64,000 bases of DNA from Acidimicrobiaceae bacterium (GCA_003138855.1 PLHF01000079.1:1-64000), one strand, 5' to 3'. Positions 39,355-49,420 are shown, counted from the first letter of the stretch. The notes: generated from the sequence alone by a model not told the origin. Numbers and translations are program-made.

Positions 39355-41105
39355 GCCCGGAGCCGGCTCCCACCACCACGACCGGACCACCGCTCGACCA
39401 GGGAACGGCCGAGCCGCCCTGGCGGCCGTCCCGGGTGCGCATCACCCATCGCCTCACCCCCAGCGCGACCCCCAAGAGGGGCATGGTCGCCCTCCCGGCC
39501 CTGGTATCCGGGGTGGGACTGGCTCTCTCCCTCCCCCCGTGGGGATGGTGGATCCTGGCCTTCCCCGCCGCCGGGCTGCTCTGGTGGCGCCTCGGAGGCC
39601 TGCGGCCGCGCACCAGGCTGTGGGCCGGCTGGCTGGCCGGACTCGGGTGCTACGTGCCCGGCCTGATGTGGGCCCGTTCGTTCACCCTCCTCGGCGGCCT
39701 CCTGCTGATCGCCTTCGAGGCCGGGTTCTTCGCCCTGGCTTGCCTGGCCGTGCCGGCCCGGCCCGTTGCTGCCCGGGCGCTGGCCTTCCCGGCGGCGATG
39801 ACCCTGGCCGAGGCGGTGCGGATGACCTGGCCCTTCGGGGGCCTGCCCATCGGCGGGGTGTTCCTCGGCCAGGCGGACGGGCCGCTCCTCGGCGTGGCCC
39901 GACTCGGCGGCCCGCTGGGGTTGACCGCCGCCGTCTACGTGGGCGGCGTGGGGCTGGCGGCCCTCGCCGAGTTCTGCGTGCGGGCCGTCCGGGACGGCAG
40001 ACGGGCAGGCCGTTTCGCCCGCTCGCTGCCGGGCGGGGACGGCCTGACCCCGGTCGGGACCGGTCCCGCCAGGGGTCGTCGGGAGATCGTCGCCGATGCC
40101 GTCGCCGGGCTGGGCGGCCTGGCACTGGCCGGGGCGATCGCCCTGGTGGCCCTGGCGGGCGCCGGCCTCGCCGCCGACCATGCAACCGACGGGGGTCCGT
40201 CGCTCGGCACCGTGTCGACCGCTGCCGTGCAGGGCGGGGGCAGGCGCGGCTTCTCCAAGTCGCAGGTCGACCCGGCGGTGGTGCTCAACGCCCAGGTGAC
40301 GGCGACCGAGCGCATGCAGCAACTGGACCATGGACAGGCGCCCCGGCTGGTGCTCTGGCCCGAGGACGTGGTCTCTCTCGACACCCCGCTCGGCGAGTCC
40401 CCGGAGCAGGCGGCGCTCTCGCAACTGGCGCAGAGCCTGCACTCCACCCTGGTGGTGGGGGTGACCGAGACGATTTCGGCCACGACCTTCCGCAATGAGG
40501 TCGTGGCATGGGGGCCCGACGGGACGCTGGTGTCCAGGTTCGAGAAGGTGCACCGGGTCCCCTTCGGTGAGTACGTCCCCGAGCGCAGCTTCTTCGCCCA
40601 CCTGGCCAACCTGTCGGCGGTCTCTCGGGACGCCGTGCCGGGGACGGGGACCGGGCTGCTCCCCACGCCCGCCGGCCCGCTGGGGGCGATGGTCTCCTAC
40701 GAGGTCTTCTACGCGGAGCGGGGCCGCTCCTCGGTGCGGGCCGGCGCCCAGCTCCTCATCGTCCCCACCAACACCTCCTCCTACGCCGCCGCCCAGGTGC
40801 CGACCCAGGAGATCGCCGCCGCCGAGGTGCAGGCCGTGCAGCAGGGCCGCGACCTCCTGCAGGCGGCACCCACCGGGTACAGCGCGGCGATCACCAATCG
40901 GGGCACGCTGCTGGAGCGATCGGGGCTCGGTGCCCAACAGGTCGTGTTCGCCACCCTGTCCCGGCGGGCCGGATGGACCCTCTATGTTCGCTTCGGCGAC
41001 CTTCCGGTCGAGGTGGGCGCCGGCGTGGCCCTGGTGGGCGCCTGGCTGCTGGCCGGCCGGCGCAACCGGGTAGGCGCCCCGGGCCGGAGGGCACGGGGGG
41101 CCTAG
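39351..41105 (+). CDS. lnt: Apolipoprotein N-acyltransferase homolog with Ser at the catalytic Cys position
   Basis: N-terminal TM bundle, FGGLPIGGVFLGQADGPLLGVARLGGPLGLTA; nitrilase domain LVLWPEDVV, FEKVHRVPFGEYVPE, but AMVSYEVFYAERGR where Lnt has (I)CYE. ATGA overlap with hemY. Confidence 0.85.
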   Translation: MSPEPAPTTTTGPPLDQGTAEPPWRPSRVRITHRLTPSATPKRGMVALPALVSGVGLALSLPPWGWWILAFPAAGLLWWRLGGLRPRTRLWAGWLAGLGCYVPGLMWARSFTLLGGLLLIAFEAGFFALACLAVPARPVAARALAFPAAMTLAEAVRMTWPFGGLPIGGVFLGQADGPLLGVARLGGPLGLTAAVYVGGVGLAALAEFCVRAVRDGRRAGRFARSLPGGDGLTPVGTGPARGRREIVADAVAGLGGLALAGAIALVALAGAGLAADHATDGGPSLGTVSTAAVQGGGRRGFSKSQVDPAVVLNAQVTATERMQQLDHGQAPRLVLWPEDVVSLDTPLGESPEQAALSQLAQSLHSTLVVGVTETISATTFRNEVVAWGPDGTLVSRFEKVHRVPFGEYVPERSFFAHLANLSAVSRDAVPGTGTGLLPTPAGPLGAMVSYEVFYAERGRSSVRAGAQLLIVPTNTSSYAAAQVPTQEIAAAEVQAVQQGRDLLQAAPTGYSAAITNRGTLLERSGLGAQQVVFATLSRRAGWTLYVRFGDLPVEVGAGVALVGAWLLAGRRNRVGAPGRRARGA

Positions 41106-41156
41106 CGGGCGGACACCGGGCGCCGCCCGTCGCGGGGGTGCCGGCCACTCGGCCGG

Positions 41157-41654
41157 CTACTCGTAGTACCCCGAGTGGATGTAGACGCAGGGGACGCCCT
41201 CGGAGTGGAACATGGCGAAGTTGTCGGGGTCGTCCTCGAAGGCCAGCCGCAGGTCGAACCCGTACGACCGCAAGTCCTCGACGGTGTCCCGCTTGAACCG
41301 GGTCACCTGGGCGTAGTCCCCGCGCGACCGCATGATCAGGAGGTCCCACCGCAGGCCGTAACGGTGGAGCCAGGCCAGTGTCTGCGGTTGCACCCGCATC
41401 GGCCGTCCGGTCAGCAGGATCACCTGCAACCGGTCATCGAGGAGCTCGAGGACCCTGGCCAGCTCCTCGATGACCGGGTCGTCCCCGCAGGCGTCGAAGA
41501 ACCGGTCCCAGTCGCGTCGCCCGCGTTCGAGGAAGTGCTGGCGGCCGACCGCGTCCGACAGGACCCCGTCCACGTCGAACACGACGGCCTCGCCCGGTTC
41601 CTCCACCGGCGACCCGTGCCACGCCCAGTTGCCCGGCACACCCACCCGGCTCAC
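41157..41654 (-). CDS. HAD-like phosphatase (polynucleotide kinase 3'-phosphatase domain-like)
   Basis: [11 protein letters not shown] (HAD motif I), [19 protein letters not shown] (motif II), [22 protein letters not shown] (motif IV). Confidence 0.75.
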   Translation of the reverse strand: MSRVGVPGNWAWHGSPVEEPGEAVVFDVDGVLSDAVGRQHFLERGRRDWDRFFDACGDDPVIEELARVLELLDDRLQVILLTGRPMRVQPQTLAWLHRYGLRWDLLIMRSRGDYAQVTRFKRDTVEDLRSYGFDLRLAFEDDPDNFAMFHSEGVPCVYIHSGYYE

Positions 41655-43687
41655 TCGTCGGACGTCGAGCCCGACGCCAACCGCCGGATCTCCTCCACCA
41701 CCGCCGGATCGGCCAGGGTTGTGGTGTCCCCGAGCACCCGGCCCTCGGCCACGTCGCGCAGAAGACGGCGCATGATCTTGCCGCTCCGGGTCTTCGGCAG
41801 CTCGTCGGTGAACACCACCGTCTTCGGCCGGGCGATCGGGCCGATCTTGGCGGCCACGTGGGCCCTGAGCTCCTGACCCCGCTCGTCGCTCGGTGGCCCG
41901 GCGTCGGACACCAGGGTGACGAAGGCCACGATGGACTGGCCCGTGGTGGCATCGATCGCCCCGACCACCGCCGACTCGGCCACCAGGTGGTGCTCGACCA
42001 GGGCCGACTCCACTTCGGTCGTGGAGATCCGGTGGCCCGACACGTTCATCACGTCATCGACCCGACCCAGCAGCCACAGGTATCCGTCGTCGTCGATCTT
42101 GGCACCGTCCCCAGCGAAGTACCGCCCGGGAAACCGGCTCCAGTAGGTGTCCACGTAGCGTTCAGGGTCGCCGTAGATGCCCCGGAGCATCGAGGGCCAT
42201 GGTGTAGTCAGGGTGAGGTAGCCCCCGCCCCGGTCCACCCGGACTCCCTCCTCGTCGACCAGCTCGACGCCGATGCCCGGCAGGGGGAAGGTCGCCGACC
42301 CCGGCTTGGTGGTGGTGATCCCCGGCAGGGGGGCGATCATCATGGCGCCGGTCTCCGTCTGCCACCAGGTGTCCACCACCGGGCAGCGCCCGCCGCCGAT
42401 GTGGGTGGAGTACCACATCCAGGCCTCGGGGTTGATCGGCTCGCCGACCGAGCCGAGGACCCGGAGGGAGGTCAGGTCGTGGCGGCCCGGGTAGTCGGTT
42501 CCCCACTTCATGAACGTCCGGATGGCGGTTGGCGCGGCATAGAGGATCGTCACCCCGTAGCGCTCGACGATCGACCACCAGCGGTCGCGATCGGGGAAGT
42601 CCGGCGTCCCCTCGTACATGACCGAGGTGGCGCCGTTGGCCAGCGGCCCGTAGACGATGTAGCTGTGGCCGGTGACCCATCCGATGTCCGCCGCGCACCA
42701 GTAGACATCGCGCTCGGGACGGAGGTCGAACACCACACGGTGGGTGTAGGCCACCTGGGTCAGGTATCCCCCGGTGGTGTGCATGATCCCCTTGGGCGCC
42801 GCCGTGGTGCCCGAGGTGTAGAGGATGAACAACAGGTCCTCGGCGGCCATGTGCTCGGGATCGCACTGGTCGGATGGCGCGCCTCCGGCGGCATCGTCGT
42901 CGCCACTCAGCAGTTCGTGCCACCAGTGATCGCGTCCCGGCGTCAGCGTCGCCCCGACGGCATCACTGGGGTCGCCGATCCGTCGGGCCACCACCACGTG
43001 GTCCACGCACGGCGCCTCCGAGACCGCCATGTCCACGTTGGCCTTCAACTGCACCGGTGCGCCCCGGCGCCACCCGCCGTCCGCGGTGAGCACCACCCGC
43101 GCCTGGGCATCGAGGATCCGGTCGCGCAGGGCATCGGACGAGAACCCGCCGAACACCACCGAGTGCACCGCCCCGATGCGGGTGCAGGCCAGCATGGCCA
43201 CCGTCAGCTCGGGGATCATCGGCATGTAGACGGCCACCCGGTCGCCGCGGCCGACGCCCAGTCCGCGCAGCACGTTGGCGAACCTCGACACGTCGGTCAG
43301 CAGCTGGCCGTAGGTGACGGTCCGGGTGTCGCCCGGCTCGCCCTCCCAGTGGAAGGCCACCTTGTCGCCGCGCCCGGCGGCCACGTGCCGGTCGAGGCAG
43401 TTGTAGGACACGTTGAGGGTGCCCCCGTCGAACCAGCGGGCGAACGGCAGGTCCCACTCGAGGACAGTGTCCCACGCGGTGAACCAGTCGAGCGCCCCGG
43501 CCTGCCGGGCCCAGAACCCGGGTACGTCATCGGCGGCCTGCCGGTAGACGGCCGGGTCCGAGACCAGCGCCTGGCGCCGGAACTCCTCGGAGGGCGGAAA
43601 GACGCGGTCCTCGGTGAGATAGTCCTCGATGGTGGCCTCGGACGATGGGGCCCCTGCCTCCGGGCGGTGTGCTGCATCGTCGGGCAT
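41651..43687 (-). CDS. acs: Acetyl-coenzyme A synthetase
   Basis: [128 protein letters not shown]. Confidence 0.96.
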   Translation of the reverse strand: MPDDAAHRPEAGAPSSEATIEDYLTEDRVFPPSEEFRRQALVSDPAVYRQAADDVPGFWARQAGALDWFTAWDTVLEWDLPFARWFDGGTLNVSYNCLDRHVAAGRGDKVAFHWEGEPGDTRTVTYGQLLTDVSRFANVLRGLGVGRGDRVAVYMPMIPELTVAMLACTRIGAVHSVVFGGFSSDALRDRILDAQARVVLTADGGWRRGAPVQLKANVDMAVSEAPCVDHVVVARRIGDPSDAVGATLTPGRDHWWHELLSGDDDAAGGAPSDQCDPEHMAAEDLLFILYTSGTTAAPKGIMHTTGGYLTQVAYTHRVVFDLRPERDVYWCAADIGWVTGHSYIVYGPLANGATSVMYEGTPDFPDRDRWWSIVERYGVTILYAAPTAIRTFMKWGTDYPGRHDLTSLRVLGSVGEPINPEAWMWYSTHIGGGRCPVVDTWWQTETGAMMIAPLPGITTTKPGSATFPLPGIGVELVDEEGVRVDRGGGYLTLTTPWPSMLRGIYGDPERYVDTYWSRFPGRYFAGDGAKIDDDGYLWLLGRVDDVMNVSGHRISTTEVESALVEHHLVAESAVVGAIDATTGQSIVAFVTLVSDAGPPSDERGQELRAHVAAKIGPIARPKTVVFTDELPKTRSGKIMRRLLRDVAEGRVLGDTTTLADPAVVEEIRRLASGSTSDE

Positions 43688-43778
43688 GGCTCCCTCATCC
43701 TGTGCTGGTACCAGCGGAGACCACTCCGCCTGGGCGCGCCTCAGCCTAACGCCGGGGGGACTCTACGATGGAGGGGAC

Positions 43779-46700
43779 GTGACCACGACCACACAACCGC
43801 AGGACGCGGTGGAGCTCGGCGGGCGGTCGCCAGCGGCACCCGACGCCACCTTCATACCGGAGCCCGGTGGCACCGGGGTGGAGGTGCCCCTGGGACGACG
43901 GGTGGTGGTGGTCAGCGACCTGCTGCTCAGACAACAGGCCACCCCGTCGACGTCGGCCGTCACCGCAGAGCTGGCCCGCGCCCTCGACACCTGGGACGGC
44001 CCGGGCATCCTGATCATCGCCGGCAACCTCTTCGACCTGACCGGCGTGGACACGCCCGTCGTCGAGGCCCGGCGGGCGATCGAGGCCCATCCGGCCCTCG
44101 CCCAGGCGCTCGCCGGCTTCCTCGCGCTCGACGAGCGCCGGGTCATCCGTCAGACCGGCACGCACGAACCGGGCTACGACACCGACCCCGAGACCGTGGC
44201 CGCCATCGCCGCCGTCGGGGTCGAGCAGATGGGGCCGGTCGACCTCCACCTCCATACCGTCACCGGCGAGCGGGTGGTGCGGGTGGAACCGGGCCAGTGT
44301 GCCCAGGCATCGGGCGAGGGAGGGCCCGAGGCGTTCCACCCCGGCGCCGACGCCAAGCCGGGGCTCGTCGCAGCACCGCCGACCGGGAGCGGATGGCGGA
44401 CACTGGCCGTGAAGTCCCCAGAGGACGCACCCTGGCTGGCCGGCCTCGACCGGCTCACCGACCCGTCGGCGCAGTCACGGTTCGTGGTCTCCCGTACGCT
44501 GTACCGCCGGTTCGGACGCCATGCCTGGTGGCTGCTGGTGCCATTCGTCGTGGCCCTGCTGCTGCGGGTGGCCGCCACCCCCTGGGTCCTCGGGCACATC
44601 GGGTCCGGGCTGCCGGCGCGGGCCATCCGCCATGCCCACCAGGCCGACCTCAACGACCAGATCGTCGTCGCCTCACTGGTGGCCCTGGTGGTCCTGGTGG
44701 TCATGGCGCTGGTGCTCGGCCTGCTCAGCCGCCGCATGTGGTCGATCCTGGGCGGCGGCACCCTCCATGCGGTGCAGTCCGAGGGGGGGGCCAACGATAC
44801 GGCCCGGGACGACGCCCGGCGACTGGTCGCCAACGGCTACGCCGGCCTGATCACGGCGGCCACGTTCCAATCCGAGCTCACCAACCTCGGTGTGGGCTTC
44901 TACGCCAACGTCGGGGCCACGGCTGAGGTGGTGGAGGAGCACGGCGGCAGGCTGGGGCTTCCCCCGGTCTTCCTGCACAGCCGGCGGGTGAGCTGGGTCG
45001 AGCTGGAGACCGGAGCCGAACTGCACGTCCGGATGCTGTTGGGTCACACCGACCTCGCCTCGCCCAGCTTCCTCGAGCGGGTGATCACCAGGGGGCGGCA
45101 CGCCGGGACGCTCCATCCGGCGCTCGTGGCCTCGTATCCCCAGGGCCACTCGTGGCCCCCGGCGCCCGACCTGCGCCAGTCCCATCGCCGGACCAGGCGG
45201 GTGCGCCGGCTGGCGTCCGCCGCCATCCTGCTGACCGGGATCATCGACCTGATCGATGCCGTCACCCCGCCGCTGCGGGGGCGGCTGCACGCGGTGGAGC
45301 AGTTCCTCCCCCTGCGCGCCAGTGTCGCTGCCGGTGCCCTCATCGCCGTGGCCGGTCTTGCCCTGATCGCCCTTGGCAGGGGTATCCTCCGCGGCCAGCG
45401 GCGGGCCTGGCGGGTGGCGGTGGCACTGCTGGCTGGCACCATCTTCCTGCACATCGTGGCCGGCGCCGACTTCGAGGAATCGCTGGTGACACTGGCCGTC
45501 CTGGTGCTGCTGGTCACCAACCGCAAGGAGTTCCAGGCCGCCTCCGACGCCTCGTCCCTCCGATCGGCGCTGCTGACGCTGATGGTCAGCGTGATCGGCA
45601 TCACCGTGGTCGCCGCCGCCTCCATCGAACTCTTCACCCATATCGACAAGGACCATCAAGCCACCATCCCGTGGTGGACGGCCCTGTGGGCGGTGGCCGA
45701 GCGATTCGTCGGCATCACCACGGTGCCGCTCCCCCAACGGGCCGACCGTTTTCTCTCCGCGGCCCTCCTGACCATCGGGCTGTCCCTGGTGGTGGTGACT
45801 CTGTTCTTGTTGACGCGGCCGGTGGTCGACCGCCGACTGACCTCGGGCAGGGCCGCGGAGTTCCGGGCCCGCGACATCGTGCGCCGCCACGGCTCCTCGA
45901 CACTCGACTACTTCGCCCTGCGGTCGGACAAGAAGTGGTTCTTCCATCGCGACAGCCTGGTCGCCTACGCCGTCTACGGCGGGGTCTGCCTCATCTCCCC
46001 CGATCCCATCGGTCCCTTGAACGAGCGCGAGCAGGTGTGGGGGGCGTTCCGCGAGTTCGCCGACGACCACGGCTGGACCACCGCGGTGATGGGCGCCGGC
46101 GAGGAGTGGTTGCCCATCTACCGCGACTCGGGGATGCACAACATCTACCTCGGCGACGAGGCGGTGGTGAAGGTCCAGTCGTTCGCACTGTCCGGCAAGC
46201 ACATGAAGGGGCTGCGCCAGGCCCACAACCGGGTCAAGAAGTACGGCTACACCGCCACCTTCCACGATCCTGCCCACCTCGACCCCGCGCTCTCCAAGGA
46301 GCTCACCGGACTGATGCGCCTGAGCCGGCAGGGCGAGCACGAGCGGGGCTTCTCGATGATGCTCGGCCGGATCTTCGACCCGCGAGATACCGGCCTCGTG
46401 CTGGCGGTGGTCCGGGCGCCCGACGGAACGGCGGCAGCCATGTGCCAGTTCGTGCCGGCGGCGGGCATCAACGGGTTTTCGCTCGACCTCATGCGGCGCG
46501 ACCCGGGCGACCACCCCAATGGCCTGTTGGACTTCGCGCTGTGCTCGACCATCGAGCATCTCGGGACCCGCGGGTTCGAGGGCCTCAGCCTCAATTTCGC
46601 GGCCCTGCGCTCGACCCTGTCCGGTGACAGGGGCGACGGGACCGTGCAGCGGGCAGAGCGCTGGTTCCTCAAGCGGCTGTCGAACTTCGCCCAGATCGAG

Positions 46701-47018
46701 TCACTGTGGCGGTTCAACGCCAAGTACGAGCCCGAGTGGCTACCCCGCTACGTCGTCTTCGACACGGCCGAGCACCTGGTGCCGGTGGTGATGGCCATCC
46801 TTCGTGCCGAGTCGCTCTGGGAGATCCCCGTGCTGGGAAGGCTGCTGGCCGCGGGAGCGGAGAAGCGGATGGTGGCGGCGCAGCGGGAGACCGAGGAGTT
46901 CATCGCCGCCTCGCTCGGACAGTGGGACGAGAACGGCGAGCCGCTCGGGCCCGCCGATGGTCCTGCCCACGTCGAGGCCCCCACGGCCGACCCGGGCCCC
47001 ACATCCACGAAGGCATAG
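43779..47018 (+). CDS. Fusion: metallophosphoesterase-like N-domain + membrane region + MprF-type phosphatidylglycerol aminoacyltransferase (DUF2156)
   Basis: 1079 aa from GTG. N: RRVVVVSDLLLRQQ...GPGILIIAGNLFDLTG...RRVIRQTGTHEPGYD then LYRRFGRHAWWLLVPFVVALLLR. C: HGSSTLDYFALRSDKKWFFHRDSLVAYAVYGGVCLISPDPIG...FREFADDHGWTTAVMGAGEEWLPIYRDSGMHNIYLGDEAVV...GLRQAHNRVKKYGYTATFHDP...GFEGLSLNFAALRS as in MprF C-terminal domains. Confidence 0.85.
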   Translation: MTTTTQPQDAVELGGRSPAAPDATFIPEPGGTGVEVPLGRRVVVVSDLLLRQQATPSTSAVTAELARALDTWDGPGILIIAGNLFDLTGVDTPVVEARRAIEAHPALAQALAGFLALDERRVIRQTGTHEPGYDTDPETVAAIAAVGVEQMGPVDLHLHTVTGERVVRVEPGQCAQASGEGGPEAFHPGADAKPGLVAAPPTGSGWRTLAVKSPEDAPWLAGLDRLTDPSAQSRFVVSRTLYRRFGRHAWWLLVPFVVALLLRVAATPWVLGHIGSGLPARAIRHAHQADLNDQIVVASLVALVVLVVMALVLGLLSRRMWSILGGGTLHAVQSEGGANDTARDDARRLVANGYAGLITAATFQSELTNLGVGFYANVGATAEVVEEHGGRLGLPPVFLHSRRVSWVELETGAELHVRMLLGHTDLASPSFLERVITRGRHAGTLHPALVASYPQGHSWPPAPDLRQSHRRTRRVRRLASAAILLTGIIDLIDAVTPPLRGRLHAVEQFLPLRASVAAGALIAVAGLALIALGRGILRGQRRAWRVAVALLAGTIFLHIVAGADFEESLVTLAVLVLLVTNRKEFQAASDASSLRSALLTLMVSVIGITVVAAASIELFTHIDKDHQATIPWWTALWAVAERFVGITTVPLPQRADRFLSAALLTIGLSLVVVTLFLLTRPVVDRRLTSGRAAEFRARDIVRRHGSSTLDYFALRSDKKWFFHRDSLVAYAVYGGVCLISPDPIGPLNEREQVWGAFREFADDHGWTTAVMGAGEEWLPIYRDSGMHNIYLGDEAVVKVQSFALSGKHMKGLRQAHNRVKKYGYTATFHDPAHLDPALSKELTGLMRLSRQGEHERGFSMMLGRIFDPRDTGLVLAVVRAPDGTAAAMCQFVPAAGINGFSLDLMRRDPGDHPNGLLDFALCSTIEHLGTRGFEGLSLNFAALRSTLSGDRGDGTVQRAERWFLKRLSNFAQIESLWRFNAKYEPEWLPRYVVFDTAEHLVPVVMAILRAESLWEIPVLGRLLAAGAEKRMVAAQRETEEFIAASLGQWDENGEPLGPADGPAHVEAPTADPGPTSTKA

Positions 47019-47154
47019 GACCCGCTGGTCGGCGCTGGAAGGAGCCCGAAGGCGCCGGGAACGAGCCGGAAGGAGCCGGGCCACGGCCCGCTCCTCACGA
47101 GAGGTGCTCTCGTCGCCCCCGCTGACTGGCCGGCTGGCGGCCCTGACCCGGAGG

Positions 47155-48504
47155 TCACTCGCCGGCGGAACCAGCGGGGGCGTCGACTTCGGCCGCGGGG
47201 CCAGGCCGGAGCGCGGGAGCCGGGTCCTCCCCTGCCCCGAGGCCTGGCGCCTCCTCCCGCGGACCGGGCTCCATGCGCGCGTAGATGCCCATCAACCCGA
47301 TCACCGCCAGCGTGATCAGGAGGACGATCACGGCCACGAACGGCGTCGGCTGGCTCCACGCCACCAGGATGAGCAGCCCTACGCCGAGCACCGCCCACTG
47401 CAGGCCCTTGCGGTGTGCGGCCACGAAGCCGTGCACCGGCCCGCCGGTCATCCACGACGGCTTGCTCCGCGAGCCGACGAACGACCGGACATACGAGTTG
47501 CCGGCGACGAAGGCACCGAGGGCCACCAGGGCGGCCACGATCAGGATGGTCCGGATGGTGTCGAGCAGCACGGCACTCACCGTGTCGATGACCGCGGCAG
47601 CTGCGTCCTTGGGCTGGGAGGGCAGCAGCGAGTTGAGGTACTGGTTGCGGGCCACCGAGGCCACCACCAGCACCAGTGCCATGGTGAGGGCCAGTCCGGC
47701 GGCCGCCCGCACCAGTCCCTTGCGCCGGTCCTCCACCAGCAGGATGCCCCCTGCGAAGAGGAGGAGCGTCACGATGGGGAGGATCAGCACCGCCCTGTTG
47801 GCCAGCTTGGTGAGCCGCTGGGCCTTCTGGAGCTGGGTCGAGCGGAACAGCACCAGGTCGGGCCCGTGGACGGTGGGGACCTTGTTGAACACGGTGAGGC
47901 CCCTGGCATCGAGCTGCTTCTTGGCGGCGGCCTCGATCTGGGAGAGGTTGACCGTCACCTCGCCGTTGCTGGCCTCGAAGGCCCCCTCCTTCGAACCGGT
48001 CAGCAACGCCACCAGCTGCTGGTGGGAGCCCCGGACGGAGGCTGCCCACAGCTTCTGGAAGGCACTGGACTGGACCAGCTTCAAGGTGAGCTGATCGGCC
48101 ACGCTCTTGACCTCGGAGGTGAGCGGCGCAGTCAGAAACCCGGCTTTGGCGGGCAGCGCGTTCTTCACCCGCTGCTCCAGGTCGGTCTGGGCGACGAGCT
48201 GGTCGCTCACCCTGGTGGCCACCGCCTGCTGGATCGCCGGGTTGGCGGCCAGCGGGGTGACCGTGCTGACGAAGGTGTCGGTGTTGAGCAGTTCGTTTCG
48301 TGCGAAGGCGGCGAAGACCGACACGACGGCAAGGATGCAGGCCAGCACGATCAGCACCCACGAGGAGATCGCCTTCACCCGGCGCTTCGTCCGGCCGGCG
48401 TGCTTCTGTTCCTCGGCGACGCGGAGCGCCTCGTTCTCCTTCTCGAGATCCTCGACCGTGTGCTTCAGCGCGTCGATGTCGGCATCAGGTTCGTCGGTAG
48501 CCAC
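47155..48504 (-). CDS. Actinobacterial multi-TM membrane protein of unknown function
   Basis: 449 aa; VKAISSWVLIVLACILAVVSVFAAFARNELLNTDTFVSTVTPLAANPAIQQAVATRVSDQLV; four or more TM segments. GTG start at 48504. Confidence 0.8.
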   Translation of the reverse strand: MATDEPDADIDALKHTVEDLEKENEALRVAEEQKHAGRTKRRVKAISSWVLIVLACILAVVSVFAAFARNELLNTDTFVSTVTPLAANPAIQQAVATRVSDQLVAQTDLEQRVKNALPAKAGFLTAPLTSEVKSVADQLTLKLVQSSAFQKLWAASVRGSHQQLVALLTGSKEGAFEASNGEVTVNLSQIEAAAKKQLDARGLTVFNKVPTVHGPDLVLFRSTQLQKAQRLTKLANRAVLILPIVTLLLFAGGILLVEDRRKGLVRAAAGLALTMALVLVVASVARNQYLNSLLPSQPKDAAAAVIDTVSAVLLDTIRTILIVAALVALGAFVAGNSYVRSFVGSRSKPSWMTGGPVHGFVAAHRKGLQWAVLGVGLLILVAWSQPTPFVAVIVLLITLAVIGLMGIYARMEPGPREEAPGLGAGEDPAPALRPGPAAEVDAPAGSAGE

Positions 48505-48723
48505 ACCGCAACTGTACCGGCGCTCCCGTCCGGGTCCCGGGACCGTCGACCGGGGCGCACGGCACGGGCCGCGCAGGCGTCCGAGGGGGTATCGGCTGCC
48601 CCGGTGCGGAAACTCTTGCCCCGGTGCGGCGGTGGCCGCCCCGGGGGGACGAACCCCACGAGGCGGCCACCGGCCTACCACTCGTCACTGCTCCCAGCCG
48701 ACCGAGAGGTCGGCTGCGGCACG

Positions 48724-49122
48724 TCAGCTGAGGAGCTTGGCCTTCTGCGCCTCGAACTCGGCGTCGGTGATGACGCCCTTCGACTTGAGATCGGCCAGCT
48801 TGGCGAGATCGTCCACGTTGCTGCCACCGGCCGTTCCGGCAGCCTGCTTCACGTAGGCATCGAACGCCTTCTGCTGCTGGGCCGCCTGGGCCTCCGCACG
48901 CTCGTGCATGCTGCCGCCCCGGGCGATCAGGTAGACGAGGACCCCGATGAAGGGGAGGATGATGACGAAGATCACCCAGAGCGCCTTGGCGAGCCCGCCC
49001 ATGTCGTGGCTGCGGAAAATGTCCATGAAGATGAAGATGAGGAGCCAGATCCACAGGATGAAGATGAAGAACTCGAGCATCGTCCAGAAGATGCCGAGTA
49101 TCGGATAGGTGTAGGCAAGCAT
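48724..49122 (-). CDS. PLDc_N/SHOCT-domain membrane protein
   Basis: GLAKALWVIFVIILPFIGVLVYLIARGGSMHERA (PLDc_N-like) and C-terminal DDLAKLADLKSKGVITDAEFEAQKAKLLS (SHOCT). Confidence 0.88.
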   Translation of the reverse strand: MLAYTYPILGIFWTMLEFFIFILWIWLLIFIFMDIFRSHDMGGLAKALWVIFVIILPFIGVLVYLIARGGSMHERAEAQAAQQQKAFDAYVKQAAGTAGGSNVDDLAKLADLKSKGVITDAEFEAQKAKLLS

Positions 49123-49291
49123 GTTCGGTGTTGCTCCTTGGTTTGGGGACTGCCCAGCACAATAGTGCGAGGTGGGGGGCGTTCGGCGGGACCATAACCT
49201 GGCGAGGCCGTTTGGCGGGCCGGATCATCCCCCGGCGCCCCGATGCCCCTAAGGTGCACGAAAACGGAGTTCTAACGAATGAGGGAGATCC

Positions 49292-49390
49292 GTGTACTAC
49301 GTCGGTGCGATCGTCTTTGCCGCCATGGCCATCGTCGTGGTGTTCGTGTTCATCCGGAAGTTCCGACAGGCCAACGACCCCGGTGACTGA
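49292..49390 (+). CDS. Very small single-TM membrane protein (32 aa)
   Basis: GTG behind GAGGGAGATCC; MYYVGAIVFAAMAIVVVFVFIRKFRQANDPGD*: one TM followed by a basic cytoplasmic tail. Below the supplied ORF cutoff. Confidence 0.5.
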   Translation: MYYVGAIVFAAMAIVVVFVFIRKFRQANDPGD

Positions 49391-49420
49391 TCCCGGGCGG
49401 GCTGCGCACCAGGTGGCGCG

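Noticed and set aside
41858-44926. 1022-aa + strand ORF
   Set aside because: Mostly antisense to acs and out of frame with the MprF fusion; no domain signatures.
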